From: Flavobacteriales bacterium
GTDB taxonomy: Bacteria > Bacteroidota > Bacteroidia > Flavobacteriales_D > Sanyastnellaceae
Length of the DNA: 64,000 bases
NCBI GenBank assembly: GCA_002863125.1
Contig: PKEB01000024.1
Span: 47,046-111,045 of the forward strand
Direction: 5' to 3'
Position 1 is the stretch's first letter. Each line of letters opens with the position of its first letter. The notes beneath the pieces are model-generated. The model made no database searches. It saw only the letters and a program-made list of their open reading frames with translations, and had not been told where the DNA came from. Shown one piece after another: positions 41,954 through 50,644 of the stretch. A program made the position numbers and the translations under genes.

Positions 41954-42780
41954 ACACCATTGCCTCCCTACTGCGTGTCGCCGCGCTCCAAACCCCACTT
42001 GTTTGGGAAGATCCCACCGCCAATGCCGAAGCCATCGGCCGGCAAATTGACGCCCTCGATGGACCGTGTGACCTCATCGTTCTCCCCGAGATGTGGGCGA
42101 CTGGCTTCACCATGGATCCGGGCACACATGCCTGTGTGCTTCCAAAGGGTTGGCAAGACGACGAGGCCACGTGGCCCGCTCCCCTCGCGGCGATGAGGCA
42201 GTGGGCACGTCAGCGGGATGCCGCAGTCATCGGCAGCTTGTCATGCCGGGACGAAGCGCTGGCCCAGCCGGTGAACCGATGCTTTTTCGTTCCGCCCAAC
42301 GGACCGGTCGAGTTCTATGACAAACGGCACTTGTTCACCTTCGCCGGCGAAGATGCCGCCTATGGCCCGGGCGAAGACCGGGTGATCGTCGAGTGGCGGG
42401 GTTGGCGCATCCTCCTGCAGGTCTGTTACGACCTGCGCTTTCCGGTGTTCAGCCGGAATCGAGACGAAGACCGGTACGATGCTGCCGTGTACGTGGCCAA
42501 CTGGCCTGCGGCGCGGGTGGGTGCGTGGTCAAGTTTGTTGGTCGCGCGCGCGATTGAAAACCAATGCTACGTTGTCGGAGTGAACCGTGTAGGTGCCGAC
42601 GGAAAGGGCATTGACCATAACGGGGGCAGCGCACTCATCGATGCGTACGGTCAGGCCCAAGCCGAACTTGAGCCGGACGCGTGTGGATGGATCCGTGGCG
42701 ATTGGGACCGCGCGGTACTCGATCGCTACCGTGCGAAATTCCCGGTTCTCGGCGACGCCGACCCCTTCAAACTGACGTAG
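41950..42780 (+). CDS. Omega-amidase-like nitrilase superfamily protein
   Basis: 276 residues of the carbon-nitrogen hydrolase fold. The catalytic triad is visible: Glu47 in VLPEMWATGF, Lys125 in YDKRHLF and Cys159 in QVCYDLRFPVF. The sequence is closest to YafV/Nit2-type omega-amidases, which hydrolyse alpha-ketoglutaramate. It is translationally coupled to the aminotransferase upstream, which supports a glutamine-transaminase/omega-amidase pathway. It ends 7 nt before the convergent acyl-CoA dehydrogenase gene. Confidence 0.9.
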   Translation: MNTIASLLRVAALQTPLVWEDPTANAEAIGRQIDALDGPCDLIVLPEMWATGFTMDPGTHACVLPKGWQDDEATWPAPLAAMRQWARQRDAAVIGSLSCRDEALAQPVNRCFFVPPNGPVEFYDKRHLFTFAGEDAAYGPGEDRVIVEWRGWRILLQVCYDLRFPVFSRNRDEDRYDAAVYVANWPAARVGAWSSLLVARAIENQCYVVGVNRVGADGKGIDHNGGSALIDAYGQAQAELEPDACGWIRGDWDRAVLDRYRAKFPVLGDADPFKLT

Positions 42781-42787
42781 TCCCTGA

Positions 42788-43966
42788 TCAGACGAAGGCG
42801 TTCAAGCCGGTCACATCCAAGCCCGTGATGAGCAAATGGATGTCGTGCGTTCCCTCGTACGTCACTACGGACTCGAGGTTCATCATGTGGCGCATGATCG
42901 GGTATTCACCCGTGATGCCCATGCCACCGAGCATCTGCCGCGCATCGCGGGCCACGGTCAACGCCATGTCCACGTTGTTGCGCTTGGCCATGGAAATCTG
43001 CGCAGAGGTGGCCTTACCTTCGTCGCGCAATTGACCGAGGCGGAAGGTCAACAGCTGGGCTTTTGTGATCTCCGTGATCATCTCCGCCAGCTTCTTCTGC
43101 TGCAACTGGAATTGACCAATCGGACGGTCAAACTGCGTGCGCTCCTTAGAGTAGCTCAGGGCGGTGTCGTAGCAATCCAGTGCTGCACCGATGGCGCCCC
43201 AAGCGATGCCGTAGCGTGCTGAATCCAAGCAGCTCAATGGCGCACCGAGACCGTCGCGGCCAGGCAGGATATTCGCCTTGGGCACGCGCACATTGTCAAA
43301 AATCAATTCGCCGGTATCGGAGGCGCGCAGGCTCCACTTGCCGTGCATGGTCGGCGTGCTGAACCCCTCCATGCCGCGCTCCACGACGATGCCTTGGATC
43401 CGGCCCGCTTCGTTTTTGGCCCACACCACGGCGATGTCCGCGAATGGTGCGTTGGAAATCCACATCTTCGCGCCATTGAGGATGACATCGTCACCGTCTT
43501 CCTTGAAGTTGGTGGTCATTCCACCGGGGTTGGAACCGTGATCCGGCTCGGTCAAGCCGAAGCAGCCCATCATCTCACCGGTCGCCAACTTGGGCAGGTA
43601 CTTTTGCTTTTGTTCCTCTGTGCCGTAGCGCCAGATGGGGTACATCACCAAGCTGCTCTGAACCGAAGCCGTCGAGCGCAAACCGCTGTCGCAGCGTTCG
43701 AGTTCCTGCATAATGATGCCATAGCTAATCTGGTCAAGGCCGGGGCCACCATATTCCGCTGGGATGTAAGGCCCGAAGGCGCCAATCTCACCGAGGCCTG
43801 GCAGCAGGTGTCGGGGAAACTCGCATTTCTCAGCCGCATCTTCAATGATGGGGCTGACCTCCTTCTTCACCCACTCGCGGGCGGTTTCACGGATCAACTT
43901 GTGCTCCTCGGTCAACAGCTCGTCCAACAAGTAGTAGTCGTGTCCTTGGTAAAGGTCCGTTCGCAT
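42788..43966 (-). CDS. Glutaryl-CoA dehydrogenase-like acyl-CoA dehydrogenase
   Basis: 392 residues. The catalytic base Glu371 lies in YEGTHDIH, the arrangement typical of glutaryl-CoA dehydrogenase. Other matches to that subfamily are RSTASVQSSLVMYPI (with the Arg of the GCDH substrate site), CFGLTEPDHGSNPGGM and QMLGGMGITGEYPIMRH. The enzyme should oxidise and decarboxylate glutaryl-CoA to crotonyl-CoA in lysine or tryptophan breakdown, with FAD and ETF. Other short-chain acyl-CoA dehydrogenases remain possible. It is a single-gene unit with a perfect -7 element 28 nt upstream. Confidence 0.88.
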   Translation of the reverse strand: MRTDLYQGHDYYLLDELLTEEHKLIRETAREWVKKEVSPIIEDAAEKCEFPRHLLPGLGEIGAFGPYIPAEYGGPGLDQISYGIIMQELERCDSGLRSTASVQSSLVMYPIWRYGTEEQKQKYLPKLATGEMMGCFGLTEPDHGSNPGGMTTNFKEDGDDVILNGAKMWISNAPFADIAVVWAKNEAGRIQGIVVERGMEGFSTPTMHGKWSLRASDTGELIFDNVRVPKANILPGRDGLGAPLSCLDSARYGIAWGAIGAALDCYDTALSYSKERTQFDRPIGQFQLQQKKLAEMITEITKAQLLTFRLGQLRDEGKATSAQISMAKRNNVDMALTVARDARQMLGGMGITGEYPIMRHMMNLESVVTYEGTHDIHLLITGLDVTGLNAFV

Positions 43967-43993
43967 GGCTCTATCGGTATTGCGTTAGCTCCG

Positions 43994-44001
43994 CAAAGAT
44001 A
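43994..44001 (-). promoter_or_regulatory. -7 promoter element of the acyl-CoA dehydrogenase gene
   Basis: On the minus strand the bases read TATCTTTG, a perfect TAnnTTTG match, giving a leader of about 22 nt before the ATG at 43966. Confidence 0.65.
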
Positions 44002-44039
44002 CGCCCTTGCTCCCCAAGAACCGTGCGGAAACCGAAGGG

Positions 44040-44504
44040 TTATGCGTTGCCCGTGGACTCGTACGCCTCATCCACGCCCAAATTGCCCGTTTGGTACGCC
44101 GCGACAGCCAGTGCATCCACCCGTTCATTGTTGGGGTTTCCGGCGTGGCCTTTGACCCAGTGAAACGCGACGCGGTGCTGGCGGTACACCTTAAGGAAGC
44201 GCTTCCAGAGGTCCGGATTTTTCTTGTCCTTGAAATTCTTCCGCTCCCAGCCCATGACCCATCCTTTCTCTACCGCGTCCACCACGTACTTGGAATCCGA
44301 GTACACCTCAACCTCCATTCCAGGGCGTTTCAGGGCCTCGAGGGCCACGATCACGGCGAGGAGCTCCATGCGGTTGTTTGTCGTTAGCCGGAAGCCTGCA
44401 CTCATTTCCTTTTCATGTTCCCCATACATCAGCAATGCCCCGTAACCTCCCGGTCCCGGATTGCCACTGGCTCCTCCATCCGTGTATATCGTTATGTGCG
44501 CCAT
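44040..44504 (-). CDS. rnhA: Ribonuclease HI
   Basis: 154 residues, the standard RNase HI length. The four catalytic acidic residues are present: Asp9 (IYTDGGASGNPG), Glu47 (RMELLAV), Asp70 (VYSDSKYVV) and Asp130 (NNERVDALA). His120 lies in the conserved VKGHAGN. It degrades the RNA of RNA-DNA hybrids. It is the last gene of the DUF2723-purN-rnhA set, with a 1-nt TGATG overlap with purN. Confidence 0.95.
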   Translation of the reverse strand: MAHITIYTDGGASGNPGPGGYGALLMYGEHEKEMSAGFRLTTNNRMELLAVIVALEALKRPGMEVEVYSDSKYVVDAVEKGWVMGWERKNFKDKKNPDLWKRFLKVYRQHRVAFHWVKGHAGNPNNERVDALAVAAYQTGNLGVDEAYESTGNA

Positions 44505-45097
44505 CAGGAAGTTACGTGTTCGGCGATGCAGGCAGCAATGGCTCGCGGGTAATACATGTGTTCCAGTTCCATGACGCGCTCGGCCAACGATTCAGGGGTG
44601 TCGTTCGGCTCCACTGCACATGCCGCTTGAAACACCACCGCTCCCTCATCGTATGCTTCCGTCACCTTATGCACCGTCATGCCCGACTCCTTTTCATTGG
44701 CATCCAGTACCGCGCGGTGCACGTGCAGCCCGTACATCCCCTTTCCGCCAAATTTGGGGAGCAGGGACGGGTGCACATTCAGCATTCGCCCGCGGTAAGC
44801 ACGAACAAGGCTTTCCGGAATGTGCATTAAGAAACCCGCTAAAACCACCCAGTCGATGCCTTTCGAATGCAAGGCTTGCAGCAAACCGCCATCGAGCAGT
44901 TCCGCTTTGTTGAAACGGGTGGTTTCGACTCCCATCTGTCGGGTGCGCTCGTAGATACCCGCCTGCGTCTCCGGTCGGTTGCATCCCACGAACGCCACAT
45001 CAACCGTTTCCGAACCTTCAAAATGACGCAGGATCGCCTCGGCGTTGCTGCCCGAACCGGAAGCCAATATGGCAATGCGCGTTGGGGCGATGGACAT
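44504..45097 (-). CDS. purN: Phosphoribosylglycinamide formyltransferase
   Basis: 197 residues of the GART family. Motifs are ILASGSGSNAEAI, LAGFLMHIPESLV, the catalytic NVHPSLLPKFGGKGMYG (with the conserved Asn-His pair) and HKVTEAYDEGAVVFQ (active-site Asp). It formylates GAR with 10-formyl-THF in purine synthesis. It sits between the DUF2723 gene and rnhA, with TGATG overlaps on both sides. Confidence 0.94.
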   Translation of the reverse strand: MSIAPTRIAILASGSGSNAEAILRHFEGSETVDVAFVGCNRPETQAGIYERTRQMGVETTRFNKAELLDGGLLQALHSKGIDWVVLAGFLMHIPESLVRAYRGRMLNVHPSLLPKFGGKGMYGLHVHRAVLDANEKESGMTVHKVTEAYDEGAVVFQAACAVEPNDTPESLAERVMELEHMYYPRAIAACIAEHVTS

Positions 45098-48000
45098 CAG
45101 AATTCGAACGAACCGAGGTTTGCCATGCGCATTTCGGCCTCTGCAATCATAGCCTCCAATGCTTCCAATTCTTCCGTCAAATCCCCTTCCAGTGAATCTC
45201 CAGGCATGTACATGGTCACCGTGGTTTGCATTAATTCTGCCACCTGCTTCGCAATGCGCCGCTCCTGTGCCACGGACTTATACCGTTCCACATCCAAGGA
45301 GTAGTAATAATTCAGGGCATCGGCTTGGATGTCAAAGAGGTCTCGCGTCAATTGCTTCGCCAATTCCTGCGCTCGTGCTCTGCGTTTTGCAGGCAAATCG
45401 AAGTACGTGCGACCTGGGGTATTCTCCGTTGCAGACATTTCCATGAGCACGCCTTGAACAGTCATCAATACCCGGCTGATTGGCACGTTTTCATTCGGCA
45501 TCTTTACAAGCAATTCCTCGCAAATGTCAAGCGCTCGTTCAGGATCACCCTCCTCCAACAACGCTTCAGCCAAAATGGACATCTGAAGGCGGAAGTTGGT
45601 CACCATGCGGCGGTTGTTCTCATCCATGTAGATGCCGTCTTCCACGTTGTCCATACCGCCCCATGACCACTTGTCCATCACATTCGTGTACATGCGGTCA
45701 GTCGAAACGCCCCCGAATGCGTTGGGGTTTGACGCTTGCGGATACTTAATGGGAACGAGGCGGTAAGCCAATCCTTCCAATCGGAAGTATTGTTGCAGCC
45801 CCATGTAGCTGTCCGGACCGGTGGTCACGGCAAAGTAAATCGGACGCTCCCAATTGTTGTTGTGGATCATGTCCAATGCAGCAAACTGGTTCTTCAGGAT
45901 GTACGATTTCGGATTTCCGTCGGCTCCGCTCAATGTGAATTCGATGGCCTCCAACAAGTCGGGCATTTCTTCATTCGACAGCACCCCGTGTTCCACAATT
46001 GCAGCACTATCGACCGGAATGCGGAAACTATTGGAAGGCAAGTACGAGAATTTCTTGCCCCCAGCGTAGTCCCGAACCTTGGAGTCATCCAACGCAACAG
46101 ATAGGGCGCTTTCAAGGTCCATGTAGGGTGCGGAAGGGTCGCGCGGCGCATCCATTATCACCAAATCCCGCGTGCCTTGTCGGTACTTTTCCTCGTCCAT
46201 CTTAATGGGCAGCGGAGCGCTGTCATAGGCCTGGCGCTTCATTTGATCGATGTACCAATCGGTATTCAGCAAGCTCAGATTGCAAATGCGCACATCCGTG
46301 CGGTAGCCCTCAACTTCTTGCACATACCACAACGGGAACGTGTCGTTGTCGCCGTTGGTGAACAGCACCGCATTGGGCTCCAAGCTGTCCAGGTAGTTCT
46401 TGGCAAAATCAACACCGGTCCTTCGCTTGGCGCGGCTGTGGTCATCCCATCCCTCACTCGCCATGAGCGCAGGGACAATCAAGGTGAGAAGCAGCATCAC
46501 TTGCGCCCGCAGCGGCTCTTTTAATCCGAGTCGATTGAACAACAGTGCCAATCCGACCACCAATCCAGCCACCAGTGTCATGAATCCAATGGTCCAGCTC
46601 ATCGCGTGGTTCCCCGACGTCGCCGCTTCCAGACCAAATAAAACTGCGGCAACGGCTCCAGCTGTGCCAAGCGCCTTGACCGCGTCGCCGGCTTGGAGCT
46701 TCCGCGACCAATCGAAGAGCGCATAAGCACCCAATCCAATCCAAATGGCAAAGGCGTAGAACGAGCCGACAAAGGCGTAATCACGTTCGCGCGGTTGGTA
46801 GGGATACTGGTTGAGGTACACCACAATCGCAATTCCTGTCAAAACGAATAAAGCGGTGACCACCAAGAATTGCTTCGGATCCCGGAAGGCGTGAAACAAC
46901 AGGCCAATGAGTCCAAGCAGAAGCGGCAAATAATAGAACCGGTTGTAGCCTTTGTTCGCCACCTGTTGTCCGGTGAGTAGCTCTTGGTTCCCAAGTCGTT
47001 CGGCGTCAATTGCCTTGATGCCGCTGAGCCAGTTTCCATCCAAAAAATCCCCGTGGCCCTGGATGTCATTTTGTCGACCCACAAAGTTCCAAAGGAAGTA
47101 CCGGAAGTACATCCAGCCCATTTGATAATCCTTGAAATAGCGCACGTTCTCGGCCATGCTTGGCGTCAAATCGCCTTCGACGCGATCCAACATGCCCTGC
47201 AATTGACGCACCACTCGTATGTCCTCAGCTGAACCGGTTTGATTGGCGCGTCGAGTGGCCATCCGAATCTGACCTTCCAACTCATTTCGCTCCCGTTCGA
47301 GGCGTTGAACGTAGGACTTGCCCCGCGTGATTCCTGATTTCAGGTCCTCGGCGATGATTTGGGAAAGGGTCGATACGATTTCGTCGGAATTCAGCGGGGC
47401 GCGTTGCATGCGCCCAGATTGGCGGTCTTTCACCAACATTTCGCCTTCAGATGCGATTTCAAAATTCTCCTCAAACCTGCGGTTGTAGCTCCGAAACAAA
47501 GCGTTGAACGCGCGGGTGAGCTCCGCTTTCGACATGCCCGATTGGAGGTAGTCTTCTTGGATGTGCTGTTCGAAAGCTGCCAACCCCATGGGCGCGCTTT
47601 TCAATGGACTCGTGAACCCAACTTCTTCGTTGAATCCTTTGTAGTTACTCCATTGCTTGTAGGCGCGTTTGTGGTTGGCTTGGCCGCTCCACATACGGGG
47701 GAACACCATGGTGAACCGGCTGTCGTAATTGGGTACGCTTCCGCGCTTCTCCCCGCTGTCGACGTATTCTTCCTCAATGCGCATCCGTTTGGTACCGTTT
47801 TCCGCCATCCAGGCCATAGCACCCCCCTCGGTTCGGAAGGATTTCACCCGCACATCCCGGCCTTTGTCTTCGATGATGCTGAAACTCTTGACATACGATG
47901 GTGAACCGTCTTCGTACGGTTTTTCTTGGTCAACTGGTGAGCCCCAGTATTCCCCTGTTGCCAATGGGCGGGATCCGTATTGCTCGCGGTTCAAATACGC

Positions 48001-48984
48001 CAACAGGGCAAACAAGTCCTCTGGGTTGTTTTCATCCATAGGCGGGTTGGCGGCACTTCGAATAACGATGACCGCAAACGTCGAATACCCGATCAAAACA
48101 AGCGTCATGCCCAAGACAAACGTATTCGCAGCCCACCAGCCTTTCTTGTGGGTCCACCACACCGCAGCCGTGAGAAAAGCAATCAACAAAAGGGCGTAGG
48201 CCAGGACACCGGAGTTGAATCCGAAGCCCATTTCATTGACGAAGAACAATTCAAACTTGCCCGCGAGGTTGACCACACCTTTGATCATGCCTTCTTGAAC
48301 AAAGCCCAACAACGCCACTGCGACCAAGGTGGTAATCCCCAATCCCTTCCACGAAAAATCGTATTTCTTGAAATAATAGACCAACGCAATGGCCGGAATG
48401 GCCAGCAAATTCAGCAAGTGGACACCAATGGACAGCCCCATCAAGTACGCAATGACAAGGATCCATCGCAGGTGTCCGGGCTCGTCGGCCACGTTTTCCC
48501 ATTTCAAAATGGCCCAAAACACGAGCGCCGTAAACAGCGAAGACAACGCATAGACCTCACCTTCCACCGCCGAAAACCAAAAGCTATCGCTGAACGTGTA
48601 CGCCAACGCCCCAACGGCACCTGCTCCCATAACCGCCCAGCGTTCGGCGGTACTTGCTTCTCCGGAAGGGTCAGCAATCATCTTCTTCGCCAAGTGCGTA
48701 ATGCTCCAGAAGAGGAACAAAATGGTAAATGAACTGCTGAGAGCGGAGAGCGAATTAGCGAAGACCGCGGCCGTCTCCGGCGTGGCGAAGATCATCAAGA
48801 AACGAGCGAGGAGCATGAAGAAGGGGGCCCCTGGAGGGTGACCAACTTCGAGCTTGAATGCCGAGGCAATGAATTCGCCGCAGTCCCAAAAACTAGCTGT
48901 GGGTTCAATGGTCGACAAGTATACGATGGTGGCCAAGAACCACACGCCCCAACCTGTCCAGTTGTTCAGTTTCTGATACGTCAT
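45097..48984 (-). CDS. DUF2723 multi-pass membrane protein (TMEM260/protein O-mannosyltransferase-like)
   Basis: 1295 residues. It opens with VWFLATIVYLSTIEPTASFW, then CGEFIASAFKLEVGHPPGAP, the DUF2723 hallmark with the DCGE acidic site of GT-C glycosyltransferases. About ten helices fill the first 320 residues. A long soluble insertion (residues about 330-660) is charged and coiled. A second helix group (about 660-860) leads to WDDHSRAKRRTGVDFAKNYL and LFTNGDNDTFPLWYVQEVEG, conserved in Bacteroidota homologues. The C-terminal 350 residues are soluble. The family is proposed to transfer sugars from lipid donors to proteins, and Bacteroidota use such O-glycosylation for secreted proteins. It is first in the set with purN and rnhA. 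Confidence 0.88.
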   Translation of the reverse strand: MTYQKLNNWTGWGVWFLATIVYLSTIEPTASFWDCGEFIASAFKLEVGHPPGAPFFMLLARFLMIFATPETAAVFANSLSALSSSFTILFLFWSITHLAKKMIADPSGEASTAERWAVMGAGAVGALAYTFSDSFWFSAVEGEVYALSSLFTALVFWAILKWENVADEPGHLRWILVIAYLMGLSIGVHLLNLLAIPAIALVYYFKKYDFSWKGLGITTLVAVALLGFVQEGMIKGVVNLAGKFELFFVNEMGFGFNSGVLAYALLLIAFLTAAVWWTHKKGWWAANTFVLGMTLVLIGYSTFAVIVIRSAANPPMDENNPEDLFALLAYLNREQYGSRPLATGEYWGSPVDQEKPYEDGSPSYVKSFSIIEDKGRDVRVKSFRTEGGAMAWMAENGTKRMRIEEEYVDSGEKRGSVPNYDSRFTMVFPRMWSGQANHKRAYKQWSNYKGFNEEVGFTSPLKSAPMGLAAFEQHIQEDYLQSGMSKAELTRAFNALFRSYNRRFEENFEIASEGEMLVKDRQSGRMQRAPLNSDEIVSTLSQIIAEDLKSGITRGKSYVQRLERERNELEGQIRMATRRANQTGSAEDIRVVRQLQGMLDRVEGDLTPSMAENVRYFKDYQMGWMYFRYFLWNFVGRQNDIQGHGDFLDGNWLSGIKAIDAERLGNQELLTGQQVANKGYNRFYYLPLLLGLIGLLFHAFRDPKQFLVVTALFVLTGIAIVVYLNQYPYQPRERDYAFVGSFYAFAIWIGLGAYALFDWSRKLQAGDAVKALGTAGAVAAVLFGLEAATSGNHAMSWTIGFMTLVAGLVVGLALLFNRLGLKEPLRAQVMLLLTLIVPALMASEGWDDHSRAKRRTGVDFAKNYLDSLEPNAVLFTNGDNDTFPLWYVQEVEGYRTDVRICNLSLLNTDWYIDQMKRQAYDSAPLPIKMDEEKYRQGTRDLVIMDAPRDPSAPYMDLESALSVALDDSKVRDYAGGKKFSYLPSNSFRIPVDSAAIVEHGVLSNEEMPDLLEAIEFTLSGADGNPKSYILKNQFAALDMIHNNNWERPIYFAVTTGPDSYMGLQQYFRLEGLAYRLVPIKYPQASNPNAFGGVSTDRMYTNVMDKWSWGGMDNVEDGIYMDENNRRMVTNFRLQMSILAEALLEEGDPERALDICEELLVKMPNENVPISRVLMTVQGVLMEMSATENTPGRTYFDLPAKRRARAQELAKQLTRDLFDIQADALNYYYSLDVERYKSVAQERRIAKQVAELMQTTVTMYMPGDSLEGDLTEELEALEAMIAEAEMRMANLGSFEF

Positions 48985-48991
48985 GTGTACA

Positions 48992-49016
48992 CTGGCGGGT
49001 GTTGTGGAACCGCCAG
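48992..49016. promoter_or_regulatory. Inverted repeat at the DUF2723 transcription start region
   Basis: CTGGCGG-11 nt-CCGCCAG is a perfect 7-bp inverted repeat lying between the putative -7 element at 49019 and the ATG at 48984. It may be an operator or a 5' hairpin. The rest of the intergenic stretch to 49149 shows only a 10-bp palindrome CAAACGTTTG at 49081-49090. Confidence 0.3.
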
Positions 49017-49018
49017 CA

Positions 49019-49026
49019 CGAAGTTA
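49019..49026 (-). promoter_or_regulatory. Putative -7 element of the DUF2723-purN-rnhA operon
   Basis: On the minus strand the bases read TAACTTCG, one base from TAnnTTTG, about 35 nt before the ATG at 48984. Confidence 0.4.
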
Positions 49027-49149
49027 AGGCAGGACCCGGCTTGGCCTGCGTGGAATTTGAGGTTGGCCGCTGGGATTTATCAAACGTTTGGTTCGTGTGG
49101 GGAACGCCCAAGCCGGCAAATTGGTTTTTCATACCTTGAATCCTGCTAC

Positions 49150-49680
49150 TTAATCCACAAATCTCGGATCGGCAGCCATGACCTCTCCAGAAACTGGGCA
49201 CGTCCTTAATGCCTCACTGGAATAGAATTTTTTGAAGACCGGAAGAAAATCTTTTTCAATGTTCTCGAGATGGAAGTATTCCTCATACAACAAGGCGTTC
49301 TCTTTGTCTGAAAACCAGAGCAGTCCATCCTTTTGTCCTTCTTGCCTCTTGCGCTCGATAACAAGGCCAATAGAACCCTCAGATCGAACTGGTGAGTGGG
49401 GGATTTTCGCGGGTAACAAAAACATTTCACCCTCTTTTACTGGTATATCCACCACTTTCCCATCCTGTTGTGTTTTAACCAAGATATCGCCCTCAATCTG
49501 AAAGAACAACTCTTCGGTCTCGTTATAGTGATAATCCTTACGCGCATTTGGACCAGCTACAATCATCACGATGTAGTCTCCACTTTCCACGTAGAGGTTT
49601 TTGTTGCCCACCGGAGGCTTGAGCAAGTCGCGGTTTTCTTCAATCCACTCCGCGAGGTTAAAAGGTTTCGCAATTGACAT
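49150..49680 (-). CDS. 3-Hydroxyanthranilate 3,4-dioxygenase
   Basis: 176 residues, a cupin with the metal ligands His51, Glu57 and His95 (in KDYHYNETEELFFQIEGD and IPHSPVRS) and the substrate Arg47 and Arg99. It opens the ring of 3-hydroxyanthranilate, a step of tryptophan catabolism and quinolinate/NAD synthesis. Many bacterial homologues carry a C-terminal rubredoxin-like iron site with two CxxC pairs, whereas here only Cys161 remains. My count over 49201-49620 gives 44 percent G+C, against roughly 60 percent in the neighbouring gene, suggesting transfer. A -7-like TAAATTCA ends four bases before its ATG, so it is probably its own leaderless unit. Kynureninase is encoded 12 kb away. Confidence 0.9.
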   Translation of the reverse strand: MSIAKPFNLAEWIEENRDLLKPPVGNKNLYVESGDYIVMIVAGPNARKDYHYNETEELFFQIEGDILVKTQQDGKVVDIPVKEGEMFLLPAKIPHSPVRSEGSIGLVIERKRQEGQKDGLLWFSDKENALLYEEYFHLENIEKDFLPVFKKFYSSEALRTCPVSGEVMAADPRFVD

Positions 49681-49684
49681 ACGG

Positions 49685-49692
49685 TGAATTTA
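49685..49692 (-). promoter_or_regulatory. Putative -7 element of the dioxygenase gene, leaderless configuration
   Basis: On the minus strand the bases read TAAATTCA followed by CCGT and the ATG at 49680. It has two mismatches to TAnnTTTG. Confidence 0.35.
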
Positions 49693-49720
49693 CGAATTCT
49701 TGAGTCGAGTTCATACGCAG

Positions 49721-50641
49721 CTAATGATGCGTCCGGTTTGGTAAACTGACCAGCGCAACGCCCGTGAAAATCGCCACCGCGCACAGGGCCGTCCATCCGT
49801 TCAAATCGGCCGTGTAATCCGCTCCACCCCGCTGGCTAACCCACCACGACAGCCCCGTCGCGAGCAACGGCTGCAGGTAGATGTAAATACTGACCACCGT
49901 CGGCTGCACGTGACGCAAGGCGAAAATGTTGAGCAAGTAGGCCATGAAGGTGGTGCCAATCACCACGTACGCCACGCCTTGCCAATGCGAAGGCTCAAAA
50001 GCCGACCAGTCAATGGCCGTGGCCTGCTGCCAGCCAATGGGCAACACAAACAGCGCCCCAAAAACGAACACCCACGCAATCACGGTAAGCGGCTTGTACT
50101 TCGCCATGAGCGGCTTCACCAGCACCAAGTAGAAACCGTAGCTGGCCGCATTCAGTAGGATCATCAAGTCGCCTTGCCACGAGGCATGCAGGCTCTCTTG
50201 CTGCGCACTCAGGATGAGCAAGGCCACGGCACCGCCTCCGCCAATGAAAATGCCCAGGAGTTTGCGGGCCGTGATGGACGTGCCGAGCAACACCGCCGAA
50301 ATGACCAACACCAACACCGGATTGATGGTCATGATGATGGACGCATTGACCGGACTGGTCACATTCAACCCATTGAAAAACAACAGCTGGTTGGCCGCTA
50401 CCCCCGTGGCACCGCAAGCGAGCAGCCGCAAGAAATCACTGCGTTCGATGGACTCCCAGGTGGCGCTGGTACGCATCGCCGCACGCACCAACCAAAAGAG
50501 TCCGCCGCCACCGATGACGCGCAACACAATGAACCCACTGGGGCCCACCAAGTCGGGCATCAGGCCTTTGGCCACCAAATAATTGCACCCGTAGATGACC
50601 GCCACAACGAGCAACGCCAGATGCGCGAGAAGCCGCTGCAT
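49721..50641 (-). CDS. EamA-family (DMT) transporter
   Basis: 306 residues with ten predicted transmembrane helices in two EamA repeats. The first repeat opens with LALLVVAVIYGCNYLVAKGL and the second with LMILLNAASYGFYLVLVKPL. LRHVQPTVVSIYIYLQPLLA is the family signature near the C-terminal repeat. It likely exports small metabolites or amino acids across the inner membrane. It is last in the GH3-udk-ArsC-like-EamA set, with a 3-nt gap from the ArsC-like gene. Confidence 0.9.
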   Translation of the reverse strand: MQRLLAHLALLVVAVIYGCNYLVAKGLMPDLVGPSGFIVLRVIGGGGLFWLVRAAMRTSATWESIERSDFLRLLACGATGVAANQLLFFNGLNVTSPVNASIIMTINPVLVLVISAVLLGTSITARKLLGIFIGGGGAVALLILSAQQESLHASWQGDLMILLNAASYGFYLVLVKPLMAKYKPLTVIAWVFVFGALFVLPIGWQQATAIDWSAFEPSHWQGVAYVVIGTTFMAYLLNIFALRHVQPTVVSIYIYLQPLLATGLSWWVSQRGGADYTADLNGWTALCAVAIFTGVALVSLPNRTHH

Positions 50642-50644
50642 CGC

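Noticed and set aside
49081..49090. 10-bp palindrome CAAACGTTTG between the DUF2723 and dioxygenase genes
   Set aside because: It is short, not next to a promoter element, and not extended by symmetric flanks. It is likely chance.
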